Below, piece by piece: positions 12,980-23,920 of a DNA stretch of 64,000 nucleotides (position 1 is the stretch's first letter; each line of letters opens with the position of its first letter). The DNA is from Gorsachius magnificus. Lineage: Eukaryota; Chordata; Aves; Pelecaniformes; Ardeidae. The stretch is taken from NCBI GenBank assembly GCA_034008185.1, contig CM067081.1, positions 152,674,258-152,738,257 on the forward strand, written 5' to 3'. The notes below the pieces were generated by a model that saw only the letters and a program-made list of their open reading frames with translations, searched no databases and had not been told where the DNA came from. The position numbers and the translations under genes were made by a program.

Positions 12980-14440
12980 AAAATCAAGGAATGGAAGGTG
13001 CCAGGGAGCAGTGTGAGGGGATGCCTCAGGAGGGTGTGAATCAAGAGCAACCTCCTACCAGCTGAGCTCTCAGTGAGGGGTCCATCAGCAGCCCCACATA
13101 CAGGAAGCGGGGAGCCAGGACCAGGAGCCACCCAGGACATGGGGATGGAGATCACCACTCCATGGCAGAGCTCAGGGAAGGGCTGAGATAGTCCCTTGAG
13201 GCCAAGGGTGGGGAGGGGTAGGGGGGCAGGTGAGCCTGCAGTTATAGCCTTTTGGTACCTTCAGAGCCCCGATGGGGGGCTGTGAAAGCCTCTCCACAAG
13301 ATATGTGCCCTACACTGAATTGCAATGTAGAGAATACAGTGGATGTTAATGTGAATTACAGGACTTTGCCTGACATCCTTACAAAGAATCCCTACTTAAA
13401 TGTGGAAAAGGACTGTAGGGGGCTTTGGTGTCAAAAGAGACTTCTGGGGAACTGCCTTATTTCATTGTAAAATAACACTTAGTCATGTTGACCTGACTTC
13501 CCTGAATGTCATGCCACTGTTGATAAAAATATCAGTTGTATACAGAGACCATGCAAAAATCTGTAAGGTTGAAGGACATCAAGGCATATGGTGGTGAGAA
13601 AGGTGCAGCATGGGCAGAGGGATCCAGGGCAGCAGGACAAGGGAGAAATGAAGCATGGATGAGAGCCTGTACCAAGAGGGATAACAGGGAACTGATGAGT
13701 ATAGGACAGGGTCATCAGGAGCATCAGTGGCCTACCGTGTGCAGAACTGGGCTGGGTGGCTGTCTTATGTCCACCTCCCATGGCATGGCCATTCCTTGAT
13801 ATAGCCACAGAGGGCAAGCATTGCTACCCTGTATGTCCTGCCTAAGGAAGAAAAAGCTATTGCAGCTTCCAGGCTATATGAGCTTTACCATCCTGTGTGG
13901 TATCAGGATGGATGCAGCCATCCAAGGGCATTGGGTACTCCGGGGGACAGACAGAAATGATGATGAAGCCATGAAGCTGTGACTGTTTTCCCCATGATAA
14001 TGCTGCATGCAGGACCAAGAGGACAACACTTGCCCTCAGGCTGTGCTGTTTTGCATGCTTGCTGGCCTGGAGTAGGAAGTTTGGTTATGCCCAACAAACC
14101 AGGTGTGACCTATAGCCTGACAGTTGAAGAAACCTGATGTGGGTTATGGACTTCAGGGGTAGGGGTAATGTTGCTGCTTTCCAGAGGTATTAAGAAAAAT
14201 ACCTGAACCCCCCTCCCTGCCCCCAACCAAACCAGAATGGGTCCACTGAGAAGGCTGAAGGGTGCCCAGGACACATAAGGCAATGGCAGATACACACCCT
14301 AATTGTGACTTCATCTAATCCTCAGGGTGGTGGATCCCAGGAATCCATCTATATGCCTGATAGTTGAGCATGAGCATCCTGGCAGGACAGGCTGGCATTT
14401 TCTTTTGAATAAAAGGCAACAGGTCCAGGAGGGAGGGATA
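12980..14440. other. GC-richer block of unknown origin
   Basis: The block is clearly richer in G and C than its flanks, with long purine-rich runs on the plus strand such as GGTGGGGAGGGGTAGGGGGG near 13207. Short frames exist on both strands, but none has a recognisable domain or a consistent series of exons. No LTR termini or CR1 tail are visible at the edges. It could be an old retroviral or other repeat fragment, or part of a non-coding transcript. I cannot tell which. Confidence 0.35.
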
Positions 14441-14712
14441 GCTCTGTGCATCATTGTCTGAAAGACTGGAGATAAAATCTGTGTTTAATAAAACACCTTC
14501 CTAGACCATGTGTAGAAAGACAAGAGATAGTAGCCAAATCACTATGGAAAATTAGGATTTTATGGATTTTTACAGTTTGTATTATTTTATGTATTTTTAA
14601 GAGTATAATATTTAGTAGAACTTCTTTAGATTCTTTTGAAAAAAATAAAGTTTCATACTTAATAAAGCCAGCTGAAATTTTCACATCAAATGTTTTAAGA
14701 GCAAAAAATAGA

Positions 14713-14756
14713 TGTATACGTATACGTATATGTATACATATATACGTATGTGTATA
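14713..14756. repeat. alternating TA/TACG microsatellite, self-complementary
   Basis: A run of TATACG/TATA/CATA units made almost entirely of alternating pyrimidine and purine. It is close to palindromic and retains several CpG steps (TACGTA). Such tracts are prone to cruciform or Z-form structure and to length change. Confidence 0.8.
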
Positions 14757-15409
14757 TTTACACGCATATTCTGAAAGGACTTTAAAAAGGACAGTCATTA
14801 ATTTACTGGAGTGAAGACGGGTTTGTGAACCAAGGGGTCATTTCAGTTTCACAAAATTGTTTGTTTTGGAAAAGACAAATGAACCCAAAATTAATTTTGT
14901 TGTTTTACAATTATTCTCTACATAGAAATGACTATGACTTGCAGCTTTCTTTCCTTTAGCTTTATTCTAAAATATTTAATATCTTTAAGAACACTAAGAT
15001 CCAGCACAAAACATTTTCCCTGTCCCCAAATTATTTTTTCACCTTGCTTATCACCAAAAATTTAAACTGTTTTTAATTCCCCTGCCTCAGAGAAATACTT
15101 CGGGATTGACAGAAACCAAACAAATTAAGCATTGGTAGAATGTAATTCTAGATGGAATTTAATGACATTTTCATCCTACTTCCCTAACAGTTGTTTTGAG
15201 ATTCATGTTGTTGGATTTTACATGCATTTTAAAGACAGAATTCAGTATAAGTGATATACATGATTACAACATGATGGCAAACATAGGGGCAAAAAAGAAT
15301 GCCTCAAACAGTTCTGAGAAAACTAAGTATTAAAAATAAAAAATTATCTAAAATGTTCTTCAGTTTAAATGGGTCTTGATTCAGGCAAATGGTTGTCCTC
15401 TTTTAAGAA

Positions 15410-15570
15410 TTCACCAACGTCATTCATTTATAGTTACTAATCTCCTCTCTACTTAAAGATCATTAATTCTTTAGCTAATTAAAGTATAATTCCTCACAAA
15501 ATTTAATAATTGATTCATGTAAACATTATTCCTTTTCATTTATCTTACTTGAAGCTAATTAACTTATATG
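15410..15570. promoter_or_regulatory. candidate non-coding regulatory element, AT-rich with homeodomain and FOX-like sites
   Basis: This non-coding stretch packs several homeodomain cores (TAATTAA, ATTAAT) and one exact TGTAAACA forkhead consensus at 15518-15525. No repeat signature is visible. AT-rich DNA yields such motifs by chance often, so only conservation between species would make this convincing. Confidence 0.2.
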
Positions 15571-18111
15571 TTTCTGTAAGGCCCTTAGAGGAATGAGCTA
15601 TATGAAAGAACTGGGATGTTTTTTGCAATGAAACAGATAGATAAGTAAAAGTGATAATTTAATGAATGTTCTGGTCCAGATTTTTATCTCAATTACATTG
15701 TGGAGAATAGCAGTGTTGGATAACTGAGTATATAATTGAAATCACAACCTGATCTTCAACAGCAGCAACTCAGTATTTTAAGTAATACCTTCTAGCACTG
15801 TGCATTCACAAATGTTTATGGGTACTGCAAGGACAAACAACTGTGGCAGCTTTAACATGTCAACCAACTCCAACATGATACTTCCTTGAGGACTAGAAAG
15901 AAATCTTCCTTTGTTTTATTGTTTTTGGGTGCTTTTATTTCTAAATATTGTCCTGAACTAGTGCTTCCACAAATCATGTAATTTTGCTTTTCCAGATGAA
16001 TCAGAGCAGGAAACATTGGAAGAATATCTATGACAGTGGCTTTTATGGCAGACCTCAGTATTATCCAGTCTTTCAAGTTAACCATAGGTAGAACTGACAA
16101 ACAGTGAACGTTTAGTTCAGTGGTTGAGACATAAGAATAACTTGGGTTGAAATGAAGTTTATGATTTAAAAATTGTAGAGAAATGAGAAAAAAAAAATTT
16201 TGGGTCAGCCCAGAAGAATTTTTTGTTTTTAAATGAAAACTGATACTTCAAGAAGAAAAGTCAGTCTTTGATATAGTAGTCAAGCATTTAAAAAAAAAAT
16301 ATTCAGAGATTGAAAATGAATATTTGAATTAATATTTCAATAAAATAATTTCATAATTCTTAAACAAATGAAAAGAAATCTTTGTTTCTCTGTCACCTGA
16401 AATGCCTTCCAAAATCAGAAGGGTTTTATAATTATTTCCAACTCCTTTGAAGGTTTTGTTGTTAAATTAAAATGTTAAAAACCCTTTAATTTTTGTCTTC
16501 ACTGTCAGAGTAAATATATTTTTTTCCTTAAAATTTGCCTGCATTTGGTTTAAAAATGAACCTGAGGTTTTGCAGAAAACAACTAGATTTTGTTGTTTTA
16601 AAATGTGTTTTTATCTCTTCTGGCTACAAAGAAAAGCTTGAATACATGAATTATAAAGTGTCCACAAGCAGAACAAAAAGAGAAAAGAAAGACATTGACT
16701 TCATTGCCTTTTCAATCTTGGACCTAGAAATCACTGCTTGTAACTTGGGATATTTGACTCACGGTCTGAACATTTGCAGTTGACCCTGAGTTGCAGCAAA
16801 GTGGAGAGCAGTAATCAGCGGCAGTAGATGTACCCTGGCACTCTACAAGGATAATTCTCATATTCTTCCAAAAACGCAGAGAAAAGATTCCTGTTGAGCA
16901 GATCTCTTCACAATTTTTATTTAAAATATGATGCCTAACCACCTCCTTGACAGCGCTTTCACTTTCCATACAAATTTCTAGGTCAGACTTGCAGACAGAA
17001 AAGAGATTTTGGACAATTTAGTTTTGTTTCAGATGCATATCAGCAAGTCTGAGTGCCTGGTGTTTGAGTATACGAACAATTTCAAGTGCATCTTACGCTA
17101 GTTAGAAACTGTGTCAATCTTCCAGGCTGATTTATTGAGTGAGGCCCTCAGCTGCATCCTGGCCTCATTTGCCTGCATAAAAAGGCTAAAGCAGCATGCA
17201 GAGGGTTCCAAAAAACATTATTTATTCCGGACTGTCACCTCTGCGGCACAGGCAGTGTGGAAGATAAGCTCACAGGAGTGCCTCGCAAGCTCTGCTCCAG
17301 GTCTTGTGCCAGAGCAGGAGGGCAAAGCCTTACCTTAGGATATTGTCGCCGTTTAGATGTCATTGTGGTGAGCTCATGTATACAGCAGTAAAGACAGGCA
17401 GGCCTGAGGACATGGACTTTTTCCCCAGAGAACATGGATTTTGCTATATATGCAGCTGCTGAGAAGATAATACAAGTCTAGAACAGCAGCTGAACAGCCT
17501 GGGGTTACTTTTTCCTTCAGCGGGAGTTTTTCTGATTCATGACACCTTCATAAAACACTTGCTACTATTAAAAAAATGTATCAATCGTATTTAAAAAAAA
17601 AAACACAAAAAACCTGAAAAATATGGCAGCAATGTGTTTTCAATCTCTTCTTTATATCGTATATCTATATTCTAGTTTCACATTGAGAGAATTTACAAGT
17701 CCTTCAAGGAATCAATTCACTTTACATCATATACAGTAAATCAAGTTCTCTTTGAAATATACCAGTGGCATAAATGCTTAATGTTAAACTTCTGTCCTAA
17801 TTCACACAACTAGTGTTTCTTGTGCAAAAATAATCTATACAACTTCTGCATACCTTCCAAGAACTAATTACGTGGTTATATGTAAGTCTGTCTTAGAAAA
17901 CACAGGTTTTAAAGGAAGCTCCTGCTCTTTTCAGGAAACAAAAGGTACATTAGTTATAATTGCTTTGTTCTGAATTGTTCAGTCAGCTTAAAATGCAGTA
18001 TAAAATATTAAGGGCAAACCTCTGTTAATTAATTAATAATTTTGCTTATTTTCTAATTTCAGCAGATTTAAATGGATAGTACCTCCTGCAAAAATATTAT
18101 ACTTAATCTAT

Positions 18112-18534
18112 TTAGTATTGTTTTAGCTTTGTTAACATCACGTCACTACACAAAGAAGAAATCATTCTCTTCCCGACAATCCCGTTAGATGCCCATTCCT
18201 CCTGGGAATCCATCAGCAGAGGCCTCCGGTTTTGACCAAGGCAAGCGGCACCCGGAAAGAAGGGTTTAACAGGCACTTGCAGGCGTGAATACCGCCTGAC
18301 CATGCGGAGTTGCCCCTGGGAACTGACAGGTTCACCCGTGCCGCAGCAGCAGCTCAGCTCCCCTGAAGGCATTAAGCACTGGGGCAAGATGTGAGGGAGC
18401 ACAGACCCCTCCGCCTGGGGAGCAGCCAGGGCGGCCCGAGGAGCCCGAGCAGGAGTTTCACTGTTTTCACGGCTGCCTTCCCGTCCCAGCCCTGGAGGCT
18501 TCACCAGCTTCCGTGGCAGCTGCCCAGCAGCCAT
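18112..18534 (-). CDS. speculative 140-codon open frame over the CpG islet
   Basis: From an ATG at 18534-18532 (followed by G, with no purine at -3) the minus strand stays open for 140 codons. The first two thirds are rich in Ala, Pro, Gly and Arg because of the GC-rich base composition. I see no signal peptide, transmembrane segment or known domain. A GC-rich segment has few stop codons by chance, so the open length alone is weak evidence. It could be the first exon of an unannotated or non-coding transcript starting in the islet. Confidence 0.12.
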   Translation of the reverse strand: MAAGQLPRKLVKPPGLGREGSRENSETPARAPRAALAAPQAEGSVLPHILPQCLMPSGELSCCCGTGEPVSSQGQLRMVRRYSRLQVPVKPFFPGAACLGQNRRPLLMDSQEEWASNGIVGKRMISSLCSDVMLTKLKQY

Positions 18535-18540
18535 GCAGGA
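18181..18540. promoter_or_regulatory. isolated CpG-rich islet
   Basis: By my count this 360-bp segment holds 16 CpG dinucleotides and is clearly GC-rich, while the sequence on both sides is AT-rich and nearly CpG-free. The edges are sharp. CpG is normally lost from methylated bird DNA, so such a patch suggests an unmethylated promoter-like island or a fairly recent insertion. I see no CR1 or LTR terminus. It covers most of a minus-strand open frame (18112-18534). Confidence 0.4.
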
Positions 18541-18979
18541 CAACTACAGCAGGAGAGGATGGATGCGTGAGTGCAGGTGCTGAAAAACATCATTTGGAAC
18601 CTTGGTGATAAGAGTCATAAAGCTTGGTACTCCATGGCCAATTTTACTGTTTTGCTAGAGATAACCTAATAAAAAAGCCATTGTTCAGAAGTTACTTTTA
18701 TGTGAAATTTCATGTGAAAAGGGAGGTTCATTCTAAAGTTAATATTGTGATGCTAACTTTATGATATTGGAGTGAACATAAGAACTCCAGCTTTTCCATA
18801 TTGACTCTTACAAAATGATGCAGGCTTTCTGGAAGCATAACACCATCAAGAACCCCAGGGTCTGACTAGCTTAGATTTTATGTAATAGCAGTCACTCATT
18901 ACATGAGGAAGAAATGTATGTTTTCTTCTTTGGTCTTAAAATCGCCAGTTCTATGAAGCTTTAGACTGGCTATATTTTA

Positions 18980-19031
18980 ATTTGCATAGAAGAGGCTACT
19001 ATGGTAACCCTCTCTGTGTTGCTAGGGCAAC
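18980..19031. promoter_or_regulatory. candidate enhancer: POU octamer plus RFX X-box
   Basis: ATTTGCAT, an exact POU octamer, lies at 18980-18987. GTTGCTAGGGCAAC, a near-palindromic RFX X-box (12 of 14 bases match the symmetric GTTGCCATGGCAAC form), lies at 19018-19031. A further half-site-like ATGGTAACC is at 19001-19009. TAATTAG cores follow within about 30 bases. The neighbourhood is non-coding and not a recognised repeat. X-boxes drive ciliary and MHC class II genes in known systems; no target gene is visible here. Confidence 0.3.
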
Positions 19032-19439
19032 CATTTAATAATAATTAGTTCCTTTAAAACTAATTCACCTTTAATAGAGCATTAAAGGTTACACACAACA
19101 CTTCCAAAAGGTGTGAACTTTCTGTGGGAAGGAGTCATGCTACCATTTATAACACATCAGAAAGACAACCTTTTTTTCTTTTCTTTTTTTTTTTTACTCC
19201 TCTTGCCACATCGACACATATTTATGTGGCTTGTGTCCCACGTACAGTCTCCACAATATTTTTGTACTTGGAAAAGATACACTCAATATTATAAAATTTC
19301 AACACAACTGCACCAATTCAGATCTCTCAAATTAATGAGTGTCCTTATGTCCTTACAATGTTCTACTCTAGCAGAAAATTGTATTCAGGAAAACTGTTTT
19401 TCCACCAACTCCAGTAAGAAGCAACAAGGTTTATTACCA

Positions 19440-19700
19440 TCAATGGGCATGTGTTACAGTGCACCATGTACTGAAGGCACCCTCGGTCAGGCACGGCCAT
19501 GAGAAGGTTCGGTAGGGCTGTGGGGAGAGGGATGTCTTGGAGGGCCCATGGCCAGGGTGGGCAGGGCTGTGGGAAGCCGGAGACTGGTCCTGCTGTGGCA
19601 TTGCTGGAGCAGGGGCTGATAGCCCTGGGAGCTGAAAGTGGGTCCTGGGCCATGGGCAGGGTGGTGGGAACCTTCAGGTCCATGACTGAACAGGGCATTT
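19440..19700. other. GC-rich patch of unknown origin
   Basis: A 260-bp patch rich in GGGCTGTGGG and GGCCATGGGCAGGG-like runs, open on both strands because it lacks A/T-rich stops. The style resembles the block at 12980-14440, but I could not align the two by eye. It may be an old repeat fragment. Confidence 0.3.
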
Positions 19701-21090
19701 GAAGCAGCTTTCCAAGTCAGGAAAACTTGAACTCAGGTCTAAGGTGTACACCTCAGATGTGAACTTCATAACATGGAAAATTTCACTTTATGTAAATTCA
19801 GTTAAATGACAATTCAACAGTTGTGAAACTTGAGTCTGAATCCATACTTCCTCCCTAATTTACCCACCAGGAATACAGCTTTTATAAACAATATTCTCTA
19901 CTCGCTTCTCTGCTCAGCAGAAGTTGGAAGTTAAGGGTGAGAAAACCCTCCCTGGTGACATTTTGCTCCTGATCACCTCAGTTGAGTGGCTAATATTCAA
20001 CTAGTACACTTATAACCTTGAACTTTTCCCTTGGAGTTCTGGAGCATCAATACCTCTCTTTAAAAGACTTACCCAAACTGCCGTGGACAGTCTTTTGCAA
20101 TAAGCAGAGTACCTCGCCACAAAACTGAAAAGCGGTTTTCACTGCCCTTCCCTTAACTGCCTGAAGATTTCGTGTGCAAGGTGGTTAACATTACTTGCTT
20201 TCAGGAGTGAAACTCAATCCCCACAGTCGGGCTTTGGTACCTGCAGAGAATCACAGATTTCATGGTGGCCTGACATTTTGTTTTAGATAATCCTGAGTCC
20301 TATGCAGAATTTCAGATTTAAATTTCCTCTGCTTTGTTATTTGAGGTTCTATTTGCTGGTGCAAACTCAAGTGATACTCTGGGCTGCATGAGAGTGCTTA
20401 GATGCAACATTTCTCCCTCCTCTCCCCTCCCCATCCATACTCAGACCACAGCCAAGGAGTGGCGAGCCTGTTTTTCTGTCACTCTCCCCCACAGCCACCT
20501 GAGGACGGAGATGATGAGAAATGGGAAACCCTCTGAAACCACTGCGCCTATGGCTCAGAGGAGCTGGGGGAGTGCAGATAAAAGAAATTACAAGAGTGTA
20601 AAGGAAATGGGTCTGAAAGGAGAAACATAGCTGAGGCACAGCTATTTCTCTGATGTGTTCAGATGCTCTGCTGAGCCCTTCCCAGCACAGTGACACCACA
20701 CAGGTAAGCAGACTCCCAACTCCAACAAGCTGAAATGGCTAAAAAATGCACAAATCTGTCCTTGTTGCAACATGGGGATGACAGTCTGCTTTTTGATGCC
20801 TGTAGCTATTATTGAAGACATTCCTTTGAAATGTAACCAGAAGAATAGTGAGAACGCAACAATTTTCTAATCACCCTCAATTTATCTGGCTTTTCATCTA
20901 TCATAAAATGTTTGGTACCACCTGGTAAAGAACCCTTCCCCCATCTCCCTCCCCACCACCTCTTTTAAAGCGGCACTCATGAATCTATCTGACTAGGGGC
21001 TGTAAAAGGAAAGCAGATGGCACACTTACCGCCCAAAACCCAATCCCACAACCTTGTCCTTTACAAGTGTCTCTGGTGAGGAGGCAACTT

Positions 21091-21109
21091 GCTAATGATA
21101 GCAATTAGC
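21091..21109. promoter_or_regulatory. inverted pair of homeodomain sites
   Basis: GCTAAT (21091-21096) and ATTAGC (21104-21109) form an exact inverted repeat around a 7-base spacer. This is the geometry of a paired homeodomain-dimer site. More TAAT/ATTA cores lie downstream to about 21240. Function is unproven. Confidence 0.22.
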
Positions 21110-23514
21110 ATCATGGAAATACCAGGAAGGCCAGAACCTTGCAGACAGCATTTCTGATAAGCTCTGGGATTGATGCTTTTGAAGCCATCCAGACAGATAG
21201 AAACCATTAGTGTCTAATGTTAATTCATCACAACTAATCAGGTCCTATGGGTTTTTACTGTGGTGTAACAGTACCTTGCTAGGAAATGCTAAAGCAAGGA
21301 GAAAAAAGTAGAGAGCTTTGTCTTTTGTCACAATGCAGGACCCTCGCATTTTTCTTTATTACTCTCATGCTATATGGACATTCAACATCAAGCTGTCCTG
21401 TGTATATTGTGGTTTGGTGACAGTCACTCTTTCTCCTTTAAACTAACTTTTTCCACCGAAGGAGGGGAGAAACATCCCACAACAATTTACTTGAATGAAC
21501 CTTGTGCATAGCAACTAATTTCAGTATTGCTTTAGCCTGTGATTTTATTCTGTAATTGCAGGACTCCTTCTTGGAAGGATGCAATGATAGAAGCAGAGGT
21601 GCCCAGTAGGAGCAGGATAGGGCTTTCAAAGTACAGTAGTTTGCAGAAGACTAATTTGTGAGTGTCCCTGCAGCAACCTGCAGAAACTGAGCACTTTTCC
21701 TCAGCTTGATGTATTAAGACTACTGATCAAGAAAATGAATTTAGAAGATGCAACATTTGCAACTAAGTTTCATTATAAACTCAATTTTGGCTCTCTTTGT
21801 ACGACTCACAAAGATGTTTTGGTCACAACACTGGTAAACTGACTTTTTTTTTCCTGAAATAGAGAAACTCTACCAGTTCCGTAGTGAAACATCTCTCTTT
21901 TTCAGTGCATTTCTCAGCCTAAGTGACTTACCCCCTTGTAGGTGATGCGGAAAGAAGTGAGATTAAGTCTCGCTTTGACAAATGACCCTGGATTTTGCCC
22001 TGGTAGGTCTCAGTAGGATAAATTCAGAAAACCATAATTCTAAAGATTGTCTCAAATTCTTAGCTGTTTCAATGGTGAAGGGCCATAACAAGCTTCAAGG
22101 AGAACACCAGCTTATTACTGAGAACTCATCTTCCATTTAAAACTGAATAAAAGTTGGTCTCTATGCTTTATTACACAGACAGAACACAAACTCTATAATA
22201 CTCACTAGGAAAAATATTTGTCCAATAAAATCGAAACAAATCAGGGGAATTCTGTTGTGAATTCAACCATGTTTACTTTCCAAATGTTAGTGTTAGAATT
22301 TTCATCTACAGGTTACTTTTATGGTAATTTAAAGTATTCACGGATTCATTTTGACCTGAAAATGTGGTGATTATTTTGTTATTTTGTTATTTTATAGTTG
22401 CATAGTTCCTCACTTGTAAAAGTGGGGCTAAGGGAAAATGCATACCTAGACATGAAATAATAAGCAGATATACGTACACATACAAATATATCCATCTGCA
22501 CATATTTTCCATTTCTTTCGAATGGTTCAGGTCTTGGCACAGGCCAGCAACCTGTGGTGAAATTAAAACATTGTCTCACTCACATTCCTGACAGAAATTC
22601 ATCAGCACCCACAGTGGCTCTGGGGTCACCAAGTGCTTGGGCAGACAAACTAGGGACTCAACTTCTGTTCGATCCCTCGTGGTGTTCCCTCCGGTCAGAA
22701 AAATGGAACATTAGCAAGATAACATCTGGCATCTCACGCTGTCGCATTTGTTCAGAAGATCAATAGAAGACCTCTTTTCACAGGGCAGCCAATCTGTTAC
22801 CTTTTATAAGCAGTAAATTCACTTACAGAGAACATGAATACAATAGACATTCATTTACTTTGATCACAGCCAGATCTTGACATTCAGTTTCTACTTTAAG
22901 AACAATCATTCTGAATGGTTTGATGTTCTTCCCCTCCTGAGCTATAACACTAAAAAGTCAATCTTGTTAAGTATTTGAATAAAAATCATTCTAACCTGAA
23001 AAATATGAAAATCTAACCATGTTTCCAGGCTCCTTAAGCCATGTTTAATGCAGCTTTGGTCTTGTTCAGCCTTTCCATGGTCAGGTTCCCTCTCACTTTT
23101 CCCTTTTTGTATTCCCAAAATCTCGCACGGCAAGGACCATATATGCTTCCTTTTCTTCCTCCTCAGTTTTCCACTTACTGTTTACTATACTGTGCTTTTA
23201 TTTCTTTTTGCTTGGGTTCCTGGGCTCACTTCTCTCCCCCACTGTCCAGTCTCTATGTACAAGCCACACGCTCTCCAGGATTTCCAGGCCTGGAAGCACA
23301 AAGTAGCTTCTTAACAGGCTGCTCACTAGGAACTAGTCTCTTGCAGCTGAGAAACTGAGTATTTGTATATTAACCCCTTTGTGGCTCGCAAATACTAACG
23401 AACACCACTGATCTGAATAATAATTAATATAACTGGCTCATAGATGGTCCTGCATCTATAGTTAAATTCTCTCTCTACAGTTTAAATGCTTGTGTGTTTT
23501 CTGTTTCTTCATAC

Positions 23515-23920
23515 TGAGGACAGGCTGAGAGAGTTGGGATTGTTTAGCCTACAGAAGAGAAGGGTCCAGGGAGACCTTACAGCAGCCTTCCAGTTAAAGG
23601 AGGCCTACAGGAAAGATGGGGAGGGACTCTTTATCAGGGAGTGTAGTGATAGGATGAGAGGTAATGGTTTTAAACTGAAAGTGGGTGATTTAGATTAGAT
23701 GTTAGGAAGAATTTCTTTACAGTGAGGGTGGTTAGATACTGGAACAGGTTGTTCAGAGATGCTGTGAATGCCCCATCCCTGGAAGTGTTCAAGGCCAGGT
23801 TGGATGGGGCTTTGAGCAACCAGGTCTAGTGGAAGATGTCCCTGCCCATGGCAGGAGGGTTGCAACCAGATGATCTTTAAGGTCCCTTACAACCCAAACC
23901 ATTCTATGATTCTATGATTG
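23515..23920 (+). mobile_element. CR1 LINE, 5'-truncated 3' end
   Basis: The segment encodes the C-terminal end of CR1 ORF2 (motif [13 protein letters not shown], then GDL and a KDGEGLF motif) before a stop near 23698. It then carries the conserved 3' region (CCATCCCTGGAAGTGTTCAAGG, GATGATCTTTAAGGTCC) and ends in the CR1 tail ATTCTATGATTCTATGATT. It is about 400 bp, a typical length for a truncated CR1. The reading frame is interrupted at the end of ORF2 and the element cannot move by itself. Confidence 0.92.

Larger units (their letters stand above)
19032..23514. other. gene-free DNA with one GC-rich block
   Basis: No gene or young repeat is recognisable. The block holds a GC-rich patch at about 19440-19700 and an inverted homeodomain site at 21091-21109, both listed separately. 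The stretch near 23060-23300 is C/T-rich with two overlapping open frames, neither protein-like. Confidence 0.5.

Noticed and set aside
14451..14798. 115-codon minus-strand frame
   Set aside because: Its repetitive Tyr/Ile/His/Thr part is simply the translated TA/TACG microsatellite.
23041..23358. Overlapping plus-strand frames of 105 and 88 codons
   Set aside because: Both derive from a C/T-rich stretch with no motif. Two frames being open together points to composition and not selection.
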